NCBI RefSeq assembly: GCF_023509015.1
Contig: NZ_CP094975.1
Coordinates: 3,589,501-3,653,500, forward strand
DNA from: Pseudomonas abieticivorans
Lineage (GTDB): Bacteria; Pseudomonadota; Gammaproteobacteria; Pseudomonadales; Pseudomonadaceae
Length of the DNA stretch: 64,000 bases
Direction: 5' to 3'
Shown: piece by piece, positions 10,756 to 19,620 of the stretch
Position numbering within the stretch: position 1 is the first letter of the stretch
How the letters are laid out: every line of letters starts with the position of its first letter
Translations under genes and position numbers: made by a program
Notes under the pieces: model-generated
Seen by the model: only the letters and a program-made list of their open reading frames with translations
The model's database searches: none
What the model was told of the DNA's origin: nothing

Positions 10756-11391
10756 ATGTTGACCATCGCGCTGTCCAAGGGCCGCATTCTCGACGACACC
10801 CTGCCATTGCTGGCAGAGGCGGGCATCGTGCCGACCGAGAATCCGGATAAAAGCCGCAAGCTGATCATCCCCACGACCCAGGACGATGTGCGCCTGCTGA
10901 TCGTGCGTGCCACCGACGTGCCGACCTATGTCGAGCATGGCGCGGCCGACCTCGGCGTGGCCGGCAAGGACGTGCTGATGGAATACACCGGCCAAGGCCT
11001 GTACGAGCCCCTGGACCTGCAGATTGCCAAGTGCAAGCTGATGACCGCCGGTGCCATTGGCGCGGTGGAGCCCAAGGGGCGCCTGCGCGTTGCCACCAAG
11101 TTCGTCAATGTGGCCAAGCGTTACTACGCCGAACAAGGCCGCCAGGTCGACATCATCAAACTGTACGGTTCGATGGAGCTGGCGCCGCTGATCGGCCTGG
11201 CCGACAAGATCATCGACGTGGTCGACACCGGCAACACGCTGCGTGCCAACGGCCTGGAACCCCAGGAACTGATCGCAACGATCAGCTCGCGGCTGGTGGT
11301 GAACAAGGCATCGATGAAGATGCAGCACGCCCGCATCCAGGCGCTGATCGATACCCTGCGCAAGGCTGTGGAGTCGCGACACCGCGGCTGA
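10756..11391 (+). CDS. hisG: ATP phosphoribosyltransferase HisG, short form
   Basis: 211 residues, starting [10 protein letters not shown]. It catalyses the first step of histidine biosynthesis (ATP + PRPP). It lacks the C-terminal allosteric ACT-like domain of long HisG proteins, so by family knowledge it should need the HisRS-like regulator HisZ, which is not in this window. GAAGGAAAG precedes the chosen ATG at moderate spacing; an in-frame ATG at 10687 is non-homologous. Confidence 0.96.
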   Translation: MLTIALSKGRILDDTLPLLAEAGIVPTENPDKSRKLIIPTTQDDVRLLIVRATDVPTYVEHGAADLGVAGKDVLMEYTGQGLYEPLDLQIAKCKLMTAGAIGAVEPKGRLRVATKFVNVAKRYYAEQGRQVDIIKLYGSMELAPLIGLADKIIDVVDTGNTLRANGLEPQELIATISSRLVVNKASMKMQHARIQALIDTLRKAVESRHRG

Positions 11392-11530
11392 TCCACATGC
11401 GCGGCCTTGAGCCGCGCCCATCTATCCGTGTCATAGCCAGAATTCTCAGGTGCCCACGCGGATGGCTTGGTAGTCTAGCGGCGCCTGAGATTTGCTATTT
11501 TCAGCACTTGCCAACTATTGAGGCCCCGCT

Positions 11531-12856
11531 ATGACCACGTCCACTGCAATTGCCCGACTCGACGCCACTGATCCGGACTTCGCGCGCCATCTGGATCATC
11601 TGCTGAGCTGGGAAAGCGTATCCGACGATTCGGTCAACCAGCGGGTGCTGGACATCATCAAGGCCGTGCGCGAGCGTGGCGATGCGGCCGTGGTGGAGTT
11701 CACCAACCGTTTCGACAGCATGAACGTGGCTTCGATGGCCGAGCTGATCTTGCCGCGCGAGCGCCTGGAACTGGCTCTGACGCGCATTACTGCGCCCCAG
11801 CGCGAAGCCCTGGAAACCGCCGCCGAGCGCGTGCGCAGCTATCACGAGAAGCAAAAGCAGGATTCCTGGAGCTACACCGAGGCCGACGGCACCGTGCTGG
11901 GCCAGAAAGTGACCCCGCTGGACCGCGCTGGCCTGTACGTGCCAGGTGGCAAGGCGTCGTACCCTTCGTCGGTACTGATGAACGCGATCCCCGCCAAGGT
12001 GGCCGGCGTGACCGAAGTGGTCATGGTGGTGCCTACCCCGCGTGGCGAGGTCAATGAGTTGGTGCTGGCCGCCGCCTGCATCGCCGGCGTCGACCGGGTG
12101 TTCACCATCGGTGGCGCCCAGGCAGTGGCCGCGCTGGCCTATGGCACCGAAAGCGTGCCGCAGGTAGACAAGGTGGTAGGGCCGGGCAACATCTACGTCG
12201 CCACTGCCAAGCGCCACGTGTTTGGCCAGGTGGGCATCGATATGATCGCCGGCCCTTCGGAAATCCTCGTGGTGTGCGATGGCCAGACCGACCCGGACTG
12301 GATCGCCATGGACCTGTTCTCCCAGGCGGAGCACGACGAAGACGCCCAGGCCATCCTGGTCAGCCCCGATGCCGCGTTCCTCGATAAGGTGGCCGCCAGC
12401 ATCGACAAGCTGCTGCCCACCATGGACCGTGCCGAGATCATCCAGACCTCGATCAACGGCCGTGGCGCGTTGATTCACGTGCGCGACATGGAACAGGCGA
12501 TCGAAGTGGCCAACCGCATTGCTCCGGAGCACCTTGAACTGTCGGTCGCCGACCCGCAAGCGTGGCTGCCGAAGATCCGTCACGCCGGCGCGATCTTCAT
12601 GGGACGCCACACCTCCGAAGCCCTGGGCGACTATTGCGCGGGCCCCAACCACGTGCTGCCGACCTCTGGCACCGCGCGGTTCTCCTCGCCGCTGGGGGTT
12701 TATGACTTCCAGAAGCGCTCCTCGATCATCTTCTGTTCGCAGCAGGGTGCTTCGCAACTGGGCAAGACCGCATCGATCCTGGCCCGCGGCGAGTCGCTCA
12801 GCGCCCACGCCCGTAGCGCCGAATACCGCATTCTCGATCAAGATCAGGGAAAATGA
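11531..12856 (+). CDS. hisD: Histidinol dehydrogenase HisD
   Basis: 441 residues. Zinc enzyme performing the last two oxidations of histidine synthesis. Family signatures are visible: the glycine-rich [17 protein letters not shown], the [16 protein letters not shown] segment, and the zinc/catalytic region [13 protein letters not shown]. It lies 139 bp after hisG and overlaps or abuts hisC, forming hisG-hisD-hisC. Confidence 0.98.
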   Translation: MTTSTAIARLDATDPDFARHLDHLLSWESVSDDSVNQRVLDIIKAVRERGDAAVVEFTNRFDSMNVASMAELILPRERLELALTRITAPQREALETAAERVRSYHEKQKQDSWSYTEADGTVLGQKVTPLDRAGLYVPGGKASYPSSVLMNAIPAKVAGVTEVVMVVPTPRGEVNELVLAAACIAGVDRVFTIGGAQAVAALAYGTESVPQVDKVVGPGNIYVATAKRHVFGQVGIDMIAGPSEILVVCDGQTDPDWIAMDLFSQAEHDEDAQAILVSPDAAFLDKVAASIDKLLPTMDRAEIIQTSINGRGALIHVRDMEQAIEVANRIAPEHLELSVADPQAWLPKIRHAGAIFMGRHTSEALGDYCAGPNHVLPTSGTARFSSPLGVYDFQKRSSIIFCSQQGASQLGKTASILARGESLSAHARSAEYRILDQDQGK

Positions 12857-12858
12857 GC

Positions 12859-13902
12859 ATGAGCAAGTTCTGGAGTCCTTTCGTCAAGAGCCTGGTGCCG
12901 TACGTGCCGGGTGAGCAGCCCAAGCTGACCAAGATCACTAAGCTCAACACCAACGAAAACCCCTACGGCCCGTCGCCCAAGGCGCTGGAAGCCATGCGCG
13001 CCGAACTCACCGACGACCTGCGCCTGTACCCGGACCCCAACAGCGACGTGCTTAAGCACGCGGTGGCCGACTACTACGGCATCAAGACGGCCCAGGTATT
13101 TCTGGGTAACGGTTCGGACGAGGTACTGGCGCACATTTTCCACGGCCTGTTCCAGCACGACTTGCCGTTGCTGTTTCCAGACATCAGCTACAGCTTCTAT
13201 CCGGTTTATTGCGGCCTGTACGGCATCGACCACGTGGCGGTGCCGCTGGACGAGCAGTTCCAGATTCGCATCGGCGACTACGCGCGGCCCAACGGCGGCA
13301 TCATATTCCCCAACCCCAACGCGCCCACCGGTTGCCTGCTGGCGCTGGATGCCGTGGAGCAACTGCTCAAGGCCAGCCCTGACTCGGTGGTAGTGGTGGA
13401 CGAGGCCTACATCGATTTTGGCGGCGAAACCGCCATCAGCCTGGTCGATCGTTACCCCAACCTGTTGGTCACCCAGACGCTGTCCAAGTCGCGCTCCCTG
13501 GCCGGGCTGCGCGTGGGTTTGGCCGTGGGTCACCCGGACCTGATCGAGGCGCTGGAGCGTATCAAGAACAGTTTCAACTCCTACCCCATCGACCGCGTGG
13601 CAGCGGCCGGCGCGGCGGCGGCGTTCCAGGATCGCGAGTATTTCGAGCAGACTTGCCAGTGGGTCATCGACAGTCGCCAGAAGCTGGTGGCGCAGTTGCA
13701 AGCGCGTGGTTTTGAAGTGTTGCCGTCGGCTGCCAACTTCATCTTCGCCCGCCACCCTGAGCGTGACGCAGCCGGTATTGCTGCCAAGGTGCGTGAACAG
13801 GGCGTGATCGTGCGGCACTTCAAGCAAGCACGGATCGATCAGTTCCTGCGTATCTCGATTGGCACGCCGGAGCAAAATCAGGCGTTGATCGACGCGTTGT
13901 AA
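12859..13902 (+). CDS. hisC: Histidinol-phosphate aminotransferase HisC
   Basis: 347 residues, PLP-dependent fold-type I aminotransferase. The motif [14 protein letters not shown] carries the PLP lysine near residue 210, and [12 protein letters not shown] lies near the N-terminus. The nearest Shine-Dalgarno-like AGGGA is eight bases before the ATG at 12859 but only two before an in-frame ATG at 12853, so I choose 12859. The 12853 start, overlapping hisD, would add two residues. Confidence 0.95.
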   Translation: MSKFWSPFVKSLVPYVPGEQPKLTKITKLNTNENPYGPSPKALEAMRAELTDDLRLYPDPNSDVLKHAVADYYGIKTAQVFLGNGSDEVLAHIFHGLFQHDLPLLFPDISYSFYPVYCGLYGIDHVAVPLDEQFQIRIGDYARPNGGIIFPNPNAPTGCLLALDAVEQLLKASPDSVVVVDEAYIDFGGETAISLVDRYPNLLVTQTLSKSRSLAGLRVGLAVGHPDLIEALERIKNSFNSYPIDRVAAAGAAAAFQDREYFEQTCQWVIDSRQKLVAQLQARGFEVLPSAANFIFARHPERDAAGIAAKVREQGVIVRHFKQARIDQFLRISIGTPEQNQALIDAL

Positions 13903-13920
13903 GTCACTCGCCGGGCTTGT

Positions 13921-14000
13921 GTAGGAGCATCCGCGAAAAGCACGCAGGGGTTTCACTGATACACCGTGTCGTTGTTTTCGCGGATAAACCCGCTCCTGCA
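13921..14000. repeat. Degenerate REP pair between hisC and algW
   Basis: Two inverted arms, GTAGGAGCATCCGCGAAAA and a later TTTTCGCGGATAAACCCGCTCCTGC-type arm, separated by about 37 bp. They belong to the same family as the repeats at 26355, 62143 and 63801. The left arm lacks part of the central motif. Confidence 0.75.
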
Positions 14001-14019
14001 GTGGGCCGCGTGTGGCCAT

Positions 14020-14053
14020 AAAAAAACCCGGATCATTTGATCCGGGTTTTTTT
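14020..14053. terminator. Bidirectional terminator between hisC and algW
   Basis: Perfect 11-bp stem AACCCGGATCA-tt-TGATCCGGGTT, with an A-run before and a T-run after. It serves both convergent transcripts. Confidence 0.9.
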
Positions 14054-14054
14054 A

Positions 14055-15218
14055 TTACTGCACTTCCTCGGTCGCCGCCGGCGCCGGCGGCGGCCGTAGC
14101 CCGACCTCGGCCGAGAGCTTCATTTCCTTGCCGTTACGCATGATGTCGATGGCAATCTTGTCATTGGGCTTGGTGCGCGCCACCTGGTTCATGGATTTAC
14201 GACCGTCACCGGCCGGCTCACCGTCGATGGCCAGGATCACGTCGCCCAACTGCAAGCCGGCCTTTTGCGCCGGGCCGTCGCGGAAAATACCCGCCACCAC
14301 GATGCCAGGGCGGTCCTTGAGACCAAAGCTTTCTGCCAGTTCTTGTGTCAATGGCTGTACTTCAATACCCAGCCAGCCGCGGATCACCTGGCCGTGCTCG
14401 ATGATCGATTTCATCACTTCCAGCGCCAACTTGATCGGGATCGCGAAGCCGATGCCCTGGGAGCCACCGGACTTGGAGAAGATCGCCGTGTTGATGCCGG
14501 TCAGGTTGCCGTTGGCATCGACCAGCGCGCCACCGGAGTTGCCCGGGTTGATCGCCGCATCGGTCTGGATGAAGTCTTCATAGGTGTTCAGGCCCAGTTG
14601 GTTGCGGCCGGTGGCGCTGATGATGCCCATGGTCACGGTCTGGCCGACGCCAAACGGGTTGCCGATGGCCAGGGCCACGTCGCCGATGCGGATGTTGTCG
14701 GAGCGGCCAATGGTGATCGACGGCAAGTTCTTGAGGTCGATCTTCAACACCGCGAGGTCGGTTTCAGGGTCGTTGCCGATCACTCGGGCCAAGGTTTCAC
14801 GCCCGTCCTTGAGCGCTACCACGATCTGGTCGGCGCCACTGGTGACGTGGTTGTTGGTCAGCAGGTAACCCTCGGGGCTCATGATTACCGCCGAGCCCAG
14901 GCTCGACTCCCAGCGCTTCTGCTTGGGCAGGTTGTCACCAAAGAAACGACGAAATTGCGGGTCTTCGAACAGCGGATGGCTGGTCTTGTTGACCACTTTG
15001 GTGGTGTACAGGTTGGCCACGGCCGGGGCGGCGATGGTCACGGCGTCGGCATACGACACCGGCCCCTGGATCACGTTGGCCGAATTCTGCGCGACCTGTT
15101 GCAGGTTGACGTCCTGGCTGGGCAGGCCGACCCATTGGGGAAAGCGCTGGATAATCAGCAGGGCAATGAGTATGCCCGTGAGTAGCGGCCAGCCAAAAAA
15201 ACGCAATGCCTTGAACAT
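14055..15218 (-). CDS. algW: Periplasmic regulatory serine protease AlgW (DegS-type)
   Basis: 387 residues: one N-terminal membrane anchor (FFGWPLLTGILIALLIIQRF), a trypsin-like domain with triad His in LLTNNHVTSG (about 121), Asp in PETDLAVLKID (about 154) and Ser in INPGNSGGALVD (about 226), and one C-terminal PDZ domain. AlgW senses misfolded outer-membrane proteins and cuts MucA to release the envelope-stress sigma factor. I use the ATG at 15218; a start at 15257 adds 13 residues before the anchor. Single PDZ separates it from MucD/DegP. Confidence 0.94.
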   Translation of the reverse strand: MFKALRFFGWPLLTGILIALLIIQRFPQWVGLPSQDVNLQQVAQNSANVIQGPVSYADAVTIAAPAVANLYTTKVVNKTSHPLFEDPQFRRFFGDNLPKQKRWESSLGSAVIMSPEGYLLTNNHVTSGADQIVVALKDGRETLARVIGNDPETDLAVLKIDLKNLPSITIGRSDNIRIGDVALAIGNPFGVGQTVTMGIISATGRNQLGLNTYEDFIQTDAAINPGNSGGALVDANGNLTGINTAIFSKSGGSQGIGFAIPIKLALEVMKSIIEHGQVIRGWLGIEVQPLTQELAESFGLKDRPGIVVAGIFRDGPAQKAGLQLGDVILAIDGEPAGDGRKSMNQVARTKPNDKIAIDIMRNGKEMKLSAEVGLRPPPAPAATEEVQ

Positions 15219-15341
15219 TGAGCGGGATCCTGAGGGGTTGCAAGGGAGCTTGAGCATTCCACAAGGGGGAGGGGAGGCCCATAATGGGCGCCATTATACG
15301 AGCGGTTGCGCCGCTCTGAACTGCCTATTTAGGAGTCTTTT

Positions 15342-16100
15342 ATGGCCGTTGCACTCAGCACCCTGGTAGAAGAGGCCGACCGTTACCTGGGCAGCGCCAA
15401 AATCCAGGATTATTGCCCCAACGGCCTGCAGGTGGAAGGCCGCCCGCAGGTGCTGCGCATTGTCAGTGGCGTGACCGCAAGCCAGGCCCTGCTGGACGCG
15501 GCGGTGGAGGCCAAGGCCGACCTGGTGCTGGTGCATCACGGCTATTTCTGGAAGGGTGAAAACCCTTGCGTCACCGGCATGAAGCAACGCCGCTTGAAAA
15601 CCTTGCTCAAGCACGACATCAGCCTGCTGGCCTACCACCTGCCGTTGGACCTGCACCCGGAGGTGGGCAATAACGTGCAGTTGGCTCGCCAGTTGGACAT
15701 TACCGTGGAGGGCCCGCTGGCCCCGGCCAACCCGCGCATCGTTGGCCTGGTTGGCTCGTTGGCCGAGCCTGTGAGCGCCCGCGACTTTGCCCGCCGCGTG
15801 CAAGAAGTGATGGGCCGCGAACCGTTGCTGATCGAAGGCAGCGAGATGATCCGACGGGTGGGCTGGTGCACCGGTGGCGGCCAAGGCTACATCGACCAGG
15901 CCATCGAGGCGGGCGTGGACCTCTACCTGAGTGGCGAGGCCTCGGAGCAGACCTTTCACAGTGCGCGGGAGAACGACATCAGCTTCATCGCCGCCGGTCA
16001 CCACGCCACCGAACGTTATGGCGTGCAAGCCCTGGGCGATTACCTGGCGCGGCGCTATGCGCTGGAGCACCTGTTCATCGATTGCCCCAATCCGATCTGA
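15342..16100 (+). CDS. NIF3/DUF34-family dinuclear metal protein (YbgI-like)
   Basis: 252 residues. NIF3-type signatures: CPNGLQVEGRPQ, VLVHHGYFWKGENP, AYHLPLDLHPEVGNN, and the C-terminal AAGHHATERYGVQALGDYL. The conserved His/Glu/Asp residues bind two metals in structurally known homologues. The biochemical role is unsettled; GTP cyclohydrolase I-type annotations of the family are not well supported. It is divergent from algW across 123 bp and precedes cysD, with no obvious functional link to either. Confidence 0.92.
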   Translation: MAVALSTLVEEADRYLGSAKIQDYCPNGLQVEGRPQVLRIVSGVTASQALLDAAVEAKADLVLVHHGYFWKGENPCVTGMKQRRLKTLLKHDISLLAYHLPLDLHPEVGNNVQLARQLDITVEGPLAPANPRIVGLVGSLAEPVSARDFARRVQEVMGREPLLIEGSEMIRRVGWCTGGGQGYIDQAIEAGVDLYLSGEASEQTFHSARENDISFIAAGHHATERYGVQALGDYLARRYALEHLFIDCPNPI

Positions 16101-16126
16101 TGGGGGGGCAAACTTGCGGGTATATT

Positions 16127-16147
16127 CTTAGATTGCTTCGATCTAAG
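16127..16147. promoter_or_regulatory. Inverted repeat upstream of cysD
   Basis: CTTAGAT-N7-ATCTAAG, a perfect 7-bp dyad about 95 bp before the cysD ATG. The position suits an operator for sulfate-assimilation control, but it is not a recognised CysB site; the assignment is an inference. Confidence 0.35.
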
Positions 16148-16241
16148 TAGCCAATTAGATAGAAGTGGTCGCTGTGATAGAGTATTCGGCTCGAACACGG
16201 CCCGAAGGCCGTCAATAACGAATGTATTTCCGTGAGTAGCC

Positions 16242-17159
16242 ATGGTCGACAAACTGACGCATTTGAAACAGTTGGAGGCGGAGAGCATCCACATCATCCG
16301 TGAGGTGGCCGCCGAGTTCGATAACCCGGTGATGCTCTACTCCATCGGTAAAGACTCCGCCGTGATGCTGCACCTGGCACGCAAGGCGTTCTTCCCCGGC
16401 AAGCTGCCGTTCCCCGTGATGCACGTGGACACCCAGTGGAAGTTCCAGGAGATGTACACATTCCGCGATCGCATGGTCGAGGAACTGGGCCTGGACCTGC
16501 TGGTGCACGTCAACCCCGACGGCGTGGCGCAGGGCATCAACCCCTTCACCCACGGCAGCGCCAAGCACACCGACATCATGAAGACCGAGGGCCTCAAGCA
16601 GGCGCTCGACAAGCATGGTTTCGACGCCGCTTTCGGTGGTGCGCGCCGCGACGAAGAGAAATCGCGCGCCAAAGAACGGGTTTACTCGTTCCGTGACAGC
16701 AAGCACCGCTGGGACCCTAAAAACCAGCGCCCTGAGCTGTGGAACGTGTACAACGGCAAGGTCAACAAGGGCGAATCCATTCGCGTGTTCCCTTTGTCGA
16801 ACTGGACCGAGCTGGACATCTGGCAGTACATCTACCTGGAAGGCATCCCGATCGTCCCGTTGTACTTCGCCGCCGAGCGCGAAGTGATCGAGAAGAACGG
16901 CACGCTGATCATGATCGACGACGACCGTATCCTCGAGCACCTGAGCGACGAAGAGAAAGCCCGCATCGTCAAGAAAAAAGTGCGTTTCCGTACCCTTGGC
17001 TGCTACCCGTTGACGGGCGCGGTGGAGTCGGAGGCCGAAAGCCTCACCGACATCATTCAGGAAATGCTCCTGACGCGAACTTCCGAGCGCCAGGGCCGTG
17101 TCATCGACCACGATGGCGCCGGCTCCATGGAAGACAAAAAACGTCAGGGTTACTTCTAA
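16242..17159 (+). CDS. cysD: Sulfate adenylyltransferase subunit 2 CysD
   Basis: 305 residues. The catalytic subunit makes adenosine 5'-phosphosulfate from sulfate and ATP. The PP-loop [17 protein letters not shown] is near residue 34; the family signature region [15 protein letters not shown] follows. It works with the GTPase part of CysNC, whose gene begins 14 bp downstream. The product is the entry point of assimilatory sulfate reduction. Confidence 0.98.
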   Translation: MVDKLTHLKQLEAESIHIIREVAAEFDNPVMLYSIGKDSAVMLHLARKAFFPGKLPFPVMHVDTQWKFQEMYTFRDRMVEELGLDLLVHVNPDGVAQGINPFTHGSAKHTDIMKTEGLKQALDKHGFDAAFGGARRDEEKSRAKERVYSFRDSKHRWDPKNQRPELWNVYNGKVNKGESIRVFPLSNWTELDIWQYIYLEGIPIVPLYFAAEREVIEKNGTLIMIDDDRILEHLSDEEKARIVKKKVRFRTLGCYPLTGAVESEAESLTDIIQEMLLTRTSERQGRVIDHDGAGSMEDKKRQGYF

Positions 17160-17173
17160 GTTAGGGTCAGACC

Positions 17174-19072
17174 ATGTCGCACCAATCCGATTTGATTAGC
17201 GAAGATATTCTCGCTTACCTGGGCCAGCACGAGCGAAAAGAGCTGTTGCGCTTTCTGACCTGCGGTAACGTCGACGACGGCAAGAGCACCCTGATCGGGC
17301 GCCTGCTGCACGACTCCAAGATGATCTACGAAGACCATCTGGAAGCCATTACCCGCGACTCCAAGAAAGTCGGCACCACCGGTGACGACATCGACTTGGC
17401 ATTGCTGGTCGATGGCCTGCAGGCCGAGCGCGAGCAGGGCATCACCATTGACGTGGCGTACCGCTACTTCTCCACGGCCAAGCGCAAGTTCATCATTGCC
17501 GACACCCCGGGCCACGAGCAGTACACCCGCAACATGGCCACCGGCGCGTCCACCTGTGACCTGGCGATCATCCTGGTCGATGCCCGCTATGGCGTGCAAA
17601 CCCAGACCCGCCGCCACAGCTTCATCGCCTCCTTGCTGGGCATCAAGCACATCGTCGTCGCCATCAACAAGATGGACCTCAAGGGGTTCGACGAGGGTGT
17701 GTTCGAAGAGATCAAGGCCGACTACCTGAAGTTTGCCGAAGGCCTGAAACTCAAGCCTTCCAGCCTGCACTTCGTGCCGATGTCGGCCCTTAAAGGCGAC
17801 AACGTGGTTAACCGCAGCGAGCGCTCGCCGTGGTACACCGGCCAGTCGCTGATGGAAATCCTGGAGACCGTGGAAGTGGCGGCCGACCGCAACCTCACCG
17901 ACCTGCGCTTCCCGGTGCAGTACGTGAACCGGCCGAACCTGAACTTCCGTGGTTTTGCCGGCACCCTGGCCAGCGGCGTGGTGCACAAGGGCGATGAAAT
18001 CGTCGTGCTGCCGTCGGGCAAAAGCAGCCGCGTAAAATCCATCGTCACCTTCGAAGGTGAACTGGAGCACGCAGGCCCGGGCCAGGCCGTGACCCTGACC
18101 ATGGAAGACGAAATCGACATCTCCCGTGGCGACCTGTTGGTGCATGCCGACAATGTGCCGCCGGTGACCGACAGCTTCGAAGCCATGCTGGTGTGGATGG
18201 CCGAAGAGCCGATGCTGCCGGGCAAGAAGTACGACATCAAGCGCGCCACCAGCTACGTGCCGGGCTCCATCGCCAGCATCGTGCACAAAGTCGACGTCAA
18301 CACCCTGCAGGAAGGCCCGGCCAGCTCGTTGCAGTTGAACGAAATCGGCAAGGTGAAGATCGCCCTGGACGCTTCCATCGCCCTGGATGGCTATGAAAGC
18401 AACCGCACCACCGGCGCATTCATCATCATCGATCGCCTGACCAACGGCACCGTCGGCGCCGGCATGATCGTCGCCCAGCCATTGGCCCATGGCAACGCCA
18501 CGCACCACGGCAAGTTGGCCCACGTAGCCACCGAGGAACGTGCCCAGCGCTTCGGCCAGCAACCGGCCACCGTGTTGTTCAGCGGCCTGTCGGGCGCTGG
18601 CAAAAGCACCCTGGCCTACGCGGTGGAGCGCAAGCTGTTCGACATGGGCCGTGCGGTGTTCGTGCTGGATGGCCAGAACCTGCGCCATGACCTGAACAAG
18701 GGCTTGCCGCAAGACCGCGCCGGGCGCACCGAAAACTGGCGCCGCGCGGCTCACGTCGCCCGTCAGTTCAACGAAGCCGGCCTGCTGACCCTGGCCGCCT
18801 TCGTGGCCCCGGACGCCGAAGGCCGCGAACAGGCCAAGGCCCTGATCGGCACCGAGCGCTTGATCACCGTCTACGTGCAGGCCTCGCCCCAGGTGTGCCG
18901 CGAACGCGACCCACAAGGCTTGTACGCGGCCAATGGCGACAACATCCCGGGTGAGTCCTTCCCGTACGATGTGCCGTTGAACGCGGACCTGGTGATCGAC
19001 ACCCAGAGCTTGTCGCTGGAAGACAGCGTGAAACAGGTGCTGGACGTGCTGCGCAAGCGTGGCGCGATCTAA
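17174..19072 (+). CDS. cysNC: Fused sulfate adenylyltransferase GTPase / APS kinase CysNC
   Basis: 632 residues. The N-terminal EF-Tu-like GTPase (G1 [15 protein letters not shown] near residue 32; G3 [10 protein letters not shown]4 NKMDL) drives APS formation with CysD. The C-terminal APS kinase (P-loop [13 protein letters not shown] near residue 472) makes PAPS. The N-C fusion is usual for Pseudomonas. Its last 40 codons and its terminator are duplicated at 22327-22504, flanking the bacteriocin island; the copy here is intact. Confidence 0.98.
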   Translation: MSHQSDLISEDILAYLGQHERKELLRFLTCGNVDDGKSTLIGRLLHDSKMIYEDHLEAITRDSKKVGTTGDDIDLALLVDGLQAEREQGITIDVAYRYFSTAKRKFIIADTPGHEQYTRNMATGASTCDLAIILVDARYGVQTQTRRHSFIASLLGIKHIVVAINKMDLKGFDEGVFEEIKADYLKFAEGLKLKPSSLHFVPMSALKGDNVVNRSERSPWYTGQSLMEILETVEVAADRNLTDLRFPVQYVNRPNLNFRGFAGTLASGVVHKGDEIVVLPSGKSSRVKSIVTFEGELEHAGPGQAVTLTMEDEIDISRGDLLVHADNVPPVTDSFEAMLVWMAEEPMLPGKKYDIKRATSYVPGSIASIVHKVDVNTLQEGPASSLQLNEIGKVKIALDASIALDGYESNRTTGAFIIIDRLTNGTVGAGMIVAQPLAHGNATHHGKLAHVATEERAQRFGQQPATVLFSGLSGAGKSTLAYAVERKLFDMGRAVFVLDGQNLRHDLNKGLPQDRAGRTENWRRAAHVARQFNEAGLLTLAAFVAPDAEGREQAKALIGTERLITVYVQASPQVCRERDPQGLYAANGDNIPGESFPYDVPLNADLVIDTQSLSLEDSVKQVLDVLRKRGAI

Positions 19073-19127
19073 CGGTTGGTGGTTGTGAAAAGAACCCGCT
19101 GCTCGTGAGAGTGGCGGGTTTTTTATG
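18951..19127 (+). repeat. Direct repeat copy 1: cysNC 3' end plus terminator
   Basis: About 177 bp nearly identical to 22327-22504: one internal substitution (a silent GAA/GAG in cysNC), one extra T in the terminator tract and one edge mismatch. The two copies bracket the bacteriocin/immunity cassette. Confidence 0.95.
19093..19124 (+). terminator. cysNC terminator
   Basis: Stem AACCCGC/GCGGGTT with a T-run. It is located 20 bp after the cysNC stop and lies opposite the convergent immunity gene. Confidence 0.85.
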
Positions 19128-19149
19128 TTGGCGCTCTTGGCGAGAAGCG

Positions 19150-19620
19150 CTAGATACTGGGCAGTTCTTTGAAAACGAGTGTTTCGACCTGAAGTTCTGC
19201 ATCGTACTGCACGATGAGTGTGACATGACGTGCTTCTGTCACTTGATAAGTAAAAGAGTCCCAGCCACCATTTTTCCCTACGGGTTCAGGCAATTGTTCG
19301 GGTCCGTGTTGGTCCAGTGGCTCTCCGAGTGTTCTTCGAGTGCCTTCTTGATCTTTAAGGGCTCTAAGGTCAGGTAGGAGTTCTTCTGTGTAGGGGGTGT
19401 CGTTCGGTAATGCCGATTTGATGGTGACAAAGATTTTTTTCAGTTGTTTGGTTTCTGAGTTGAAGTTTAACTCAAGGCCAGGCTCGGCCTCTAAAAAATC
19501 AATTTCGCTTTCTGGAAAAATGCCCTGGATTGGAGTCGTTGCGATAATTTCATTTTTTGTAATGGTTTCATAGGTAAGACCAAGTGACTCTACCAAGGTT
19601 CTTAATTTTTCAGCTTTCAT
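19150..19620 (-). CDS. Probable bacteriocin immunity protein (DUF6392 / pyocin-immunity type)
   Basis: 156 residues, no signal peptide or membrane segment, hence cytosolic. The features FLEAEPGLELNFNSETKQL, a GEPLDQHGP...PEPVGKNGGW block and a terminal VQYDAELQVETLVF strand match, from memory, the family annotated as pyocin immunity protein next to S-type pyocins. Its ATG overlaps the toxin stop (TGATG), and AAGGA lies eight bases upstream, so it can be translated both coupled and independently. It probably binds and blocks the toxin's C-terminal domain. AT-richer than its neighbours. The family call is from recollection, not a search. Confidence 0.75.
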   Translation of the reverse strand: MKAEKLRTLVESLGLTYETITKNEIIATTPIQGIFPESEIDFLEAEPGLELNFNSETKQLKKIFVTIKSALPNDTPYTEELLPDLRALKDQEGTRRTLGEPLDQHGPEQLPEPVGKNGGWDSFTYQVTEARHVTLIVQYDAELQVETLVFKELPSI

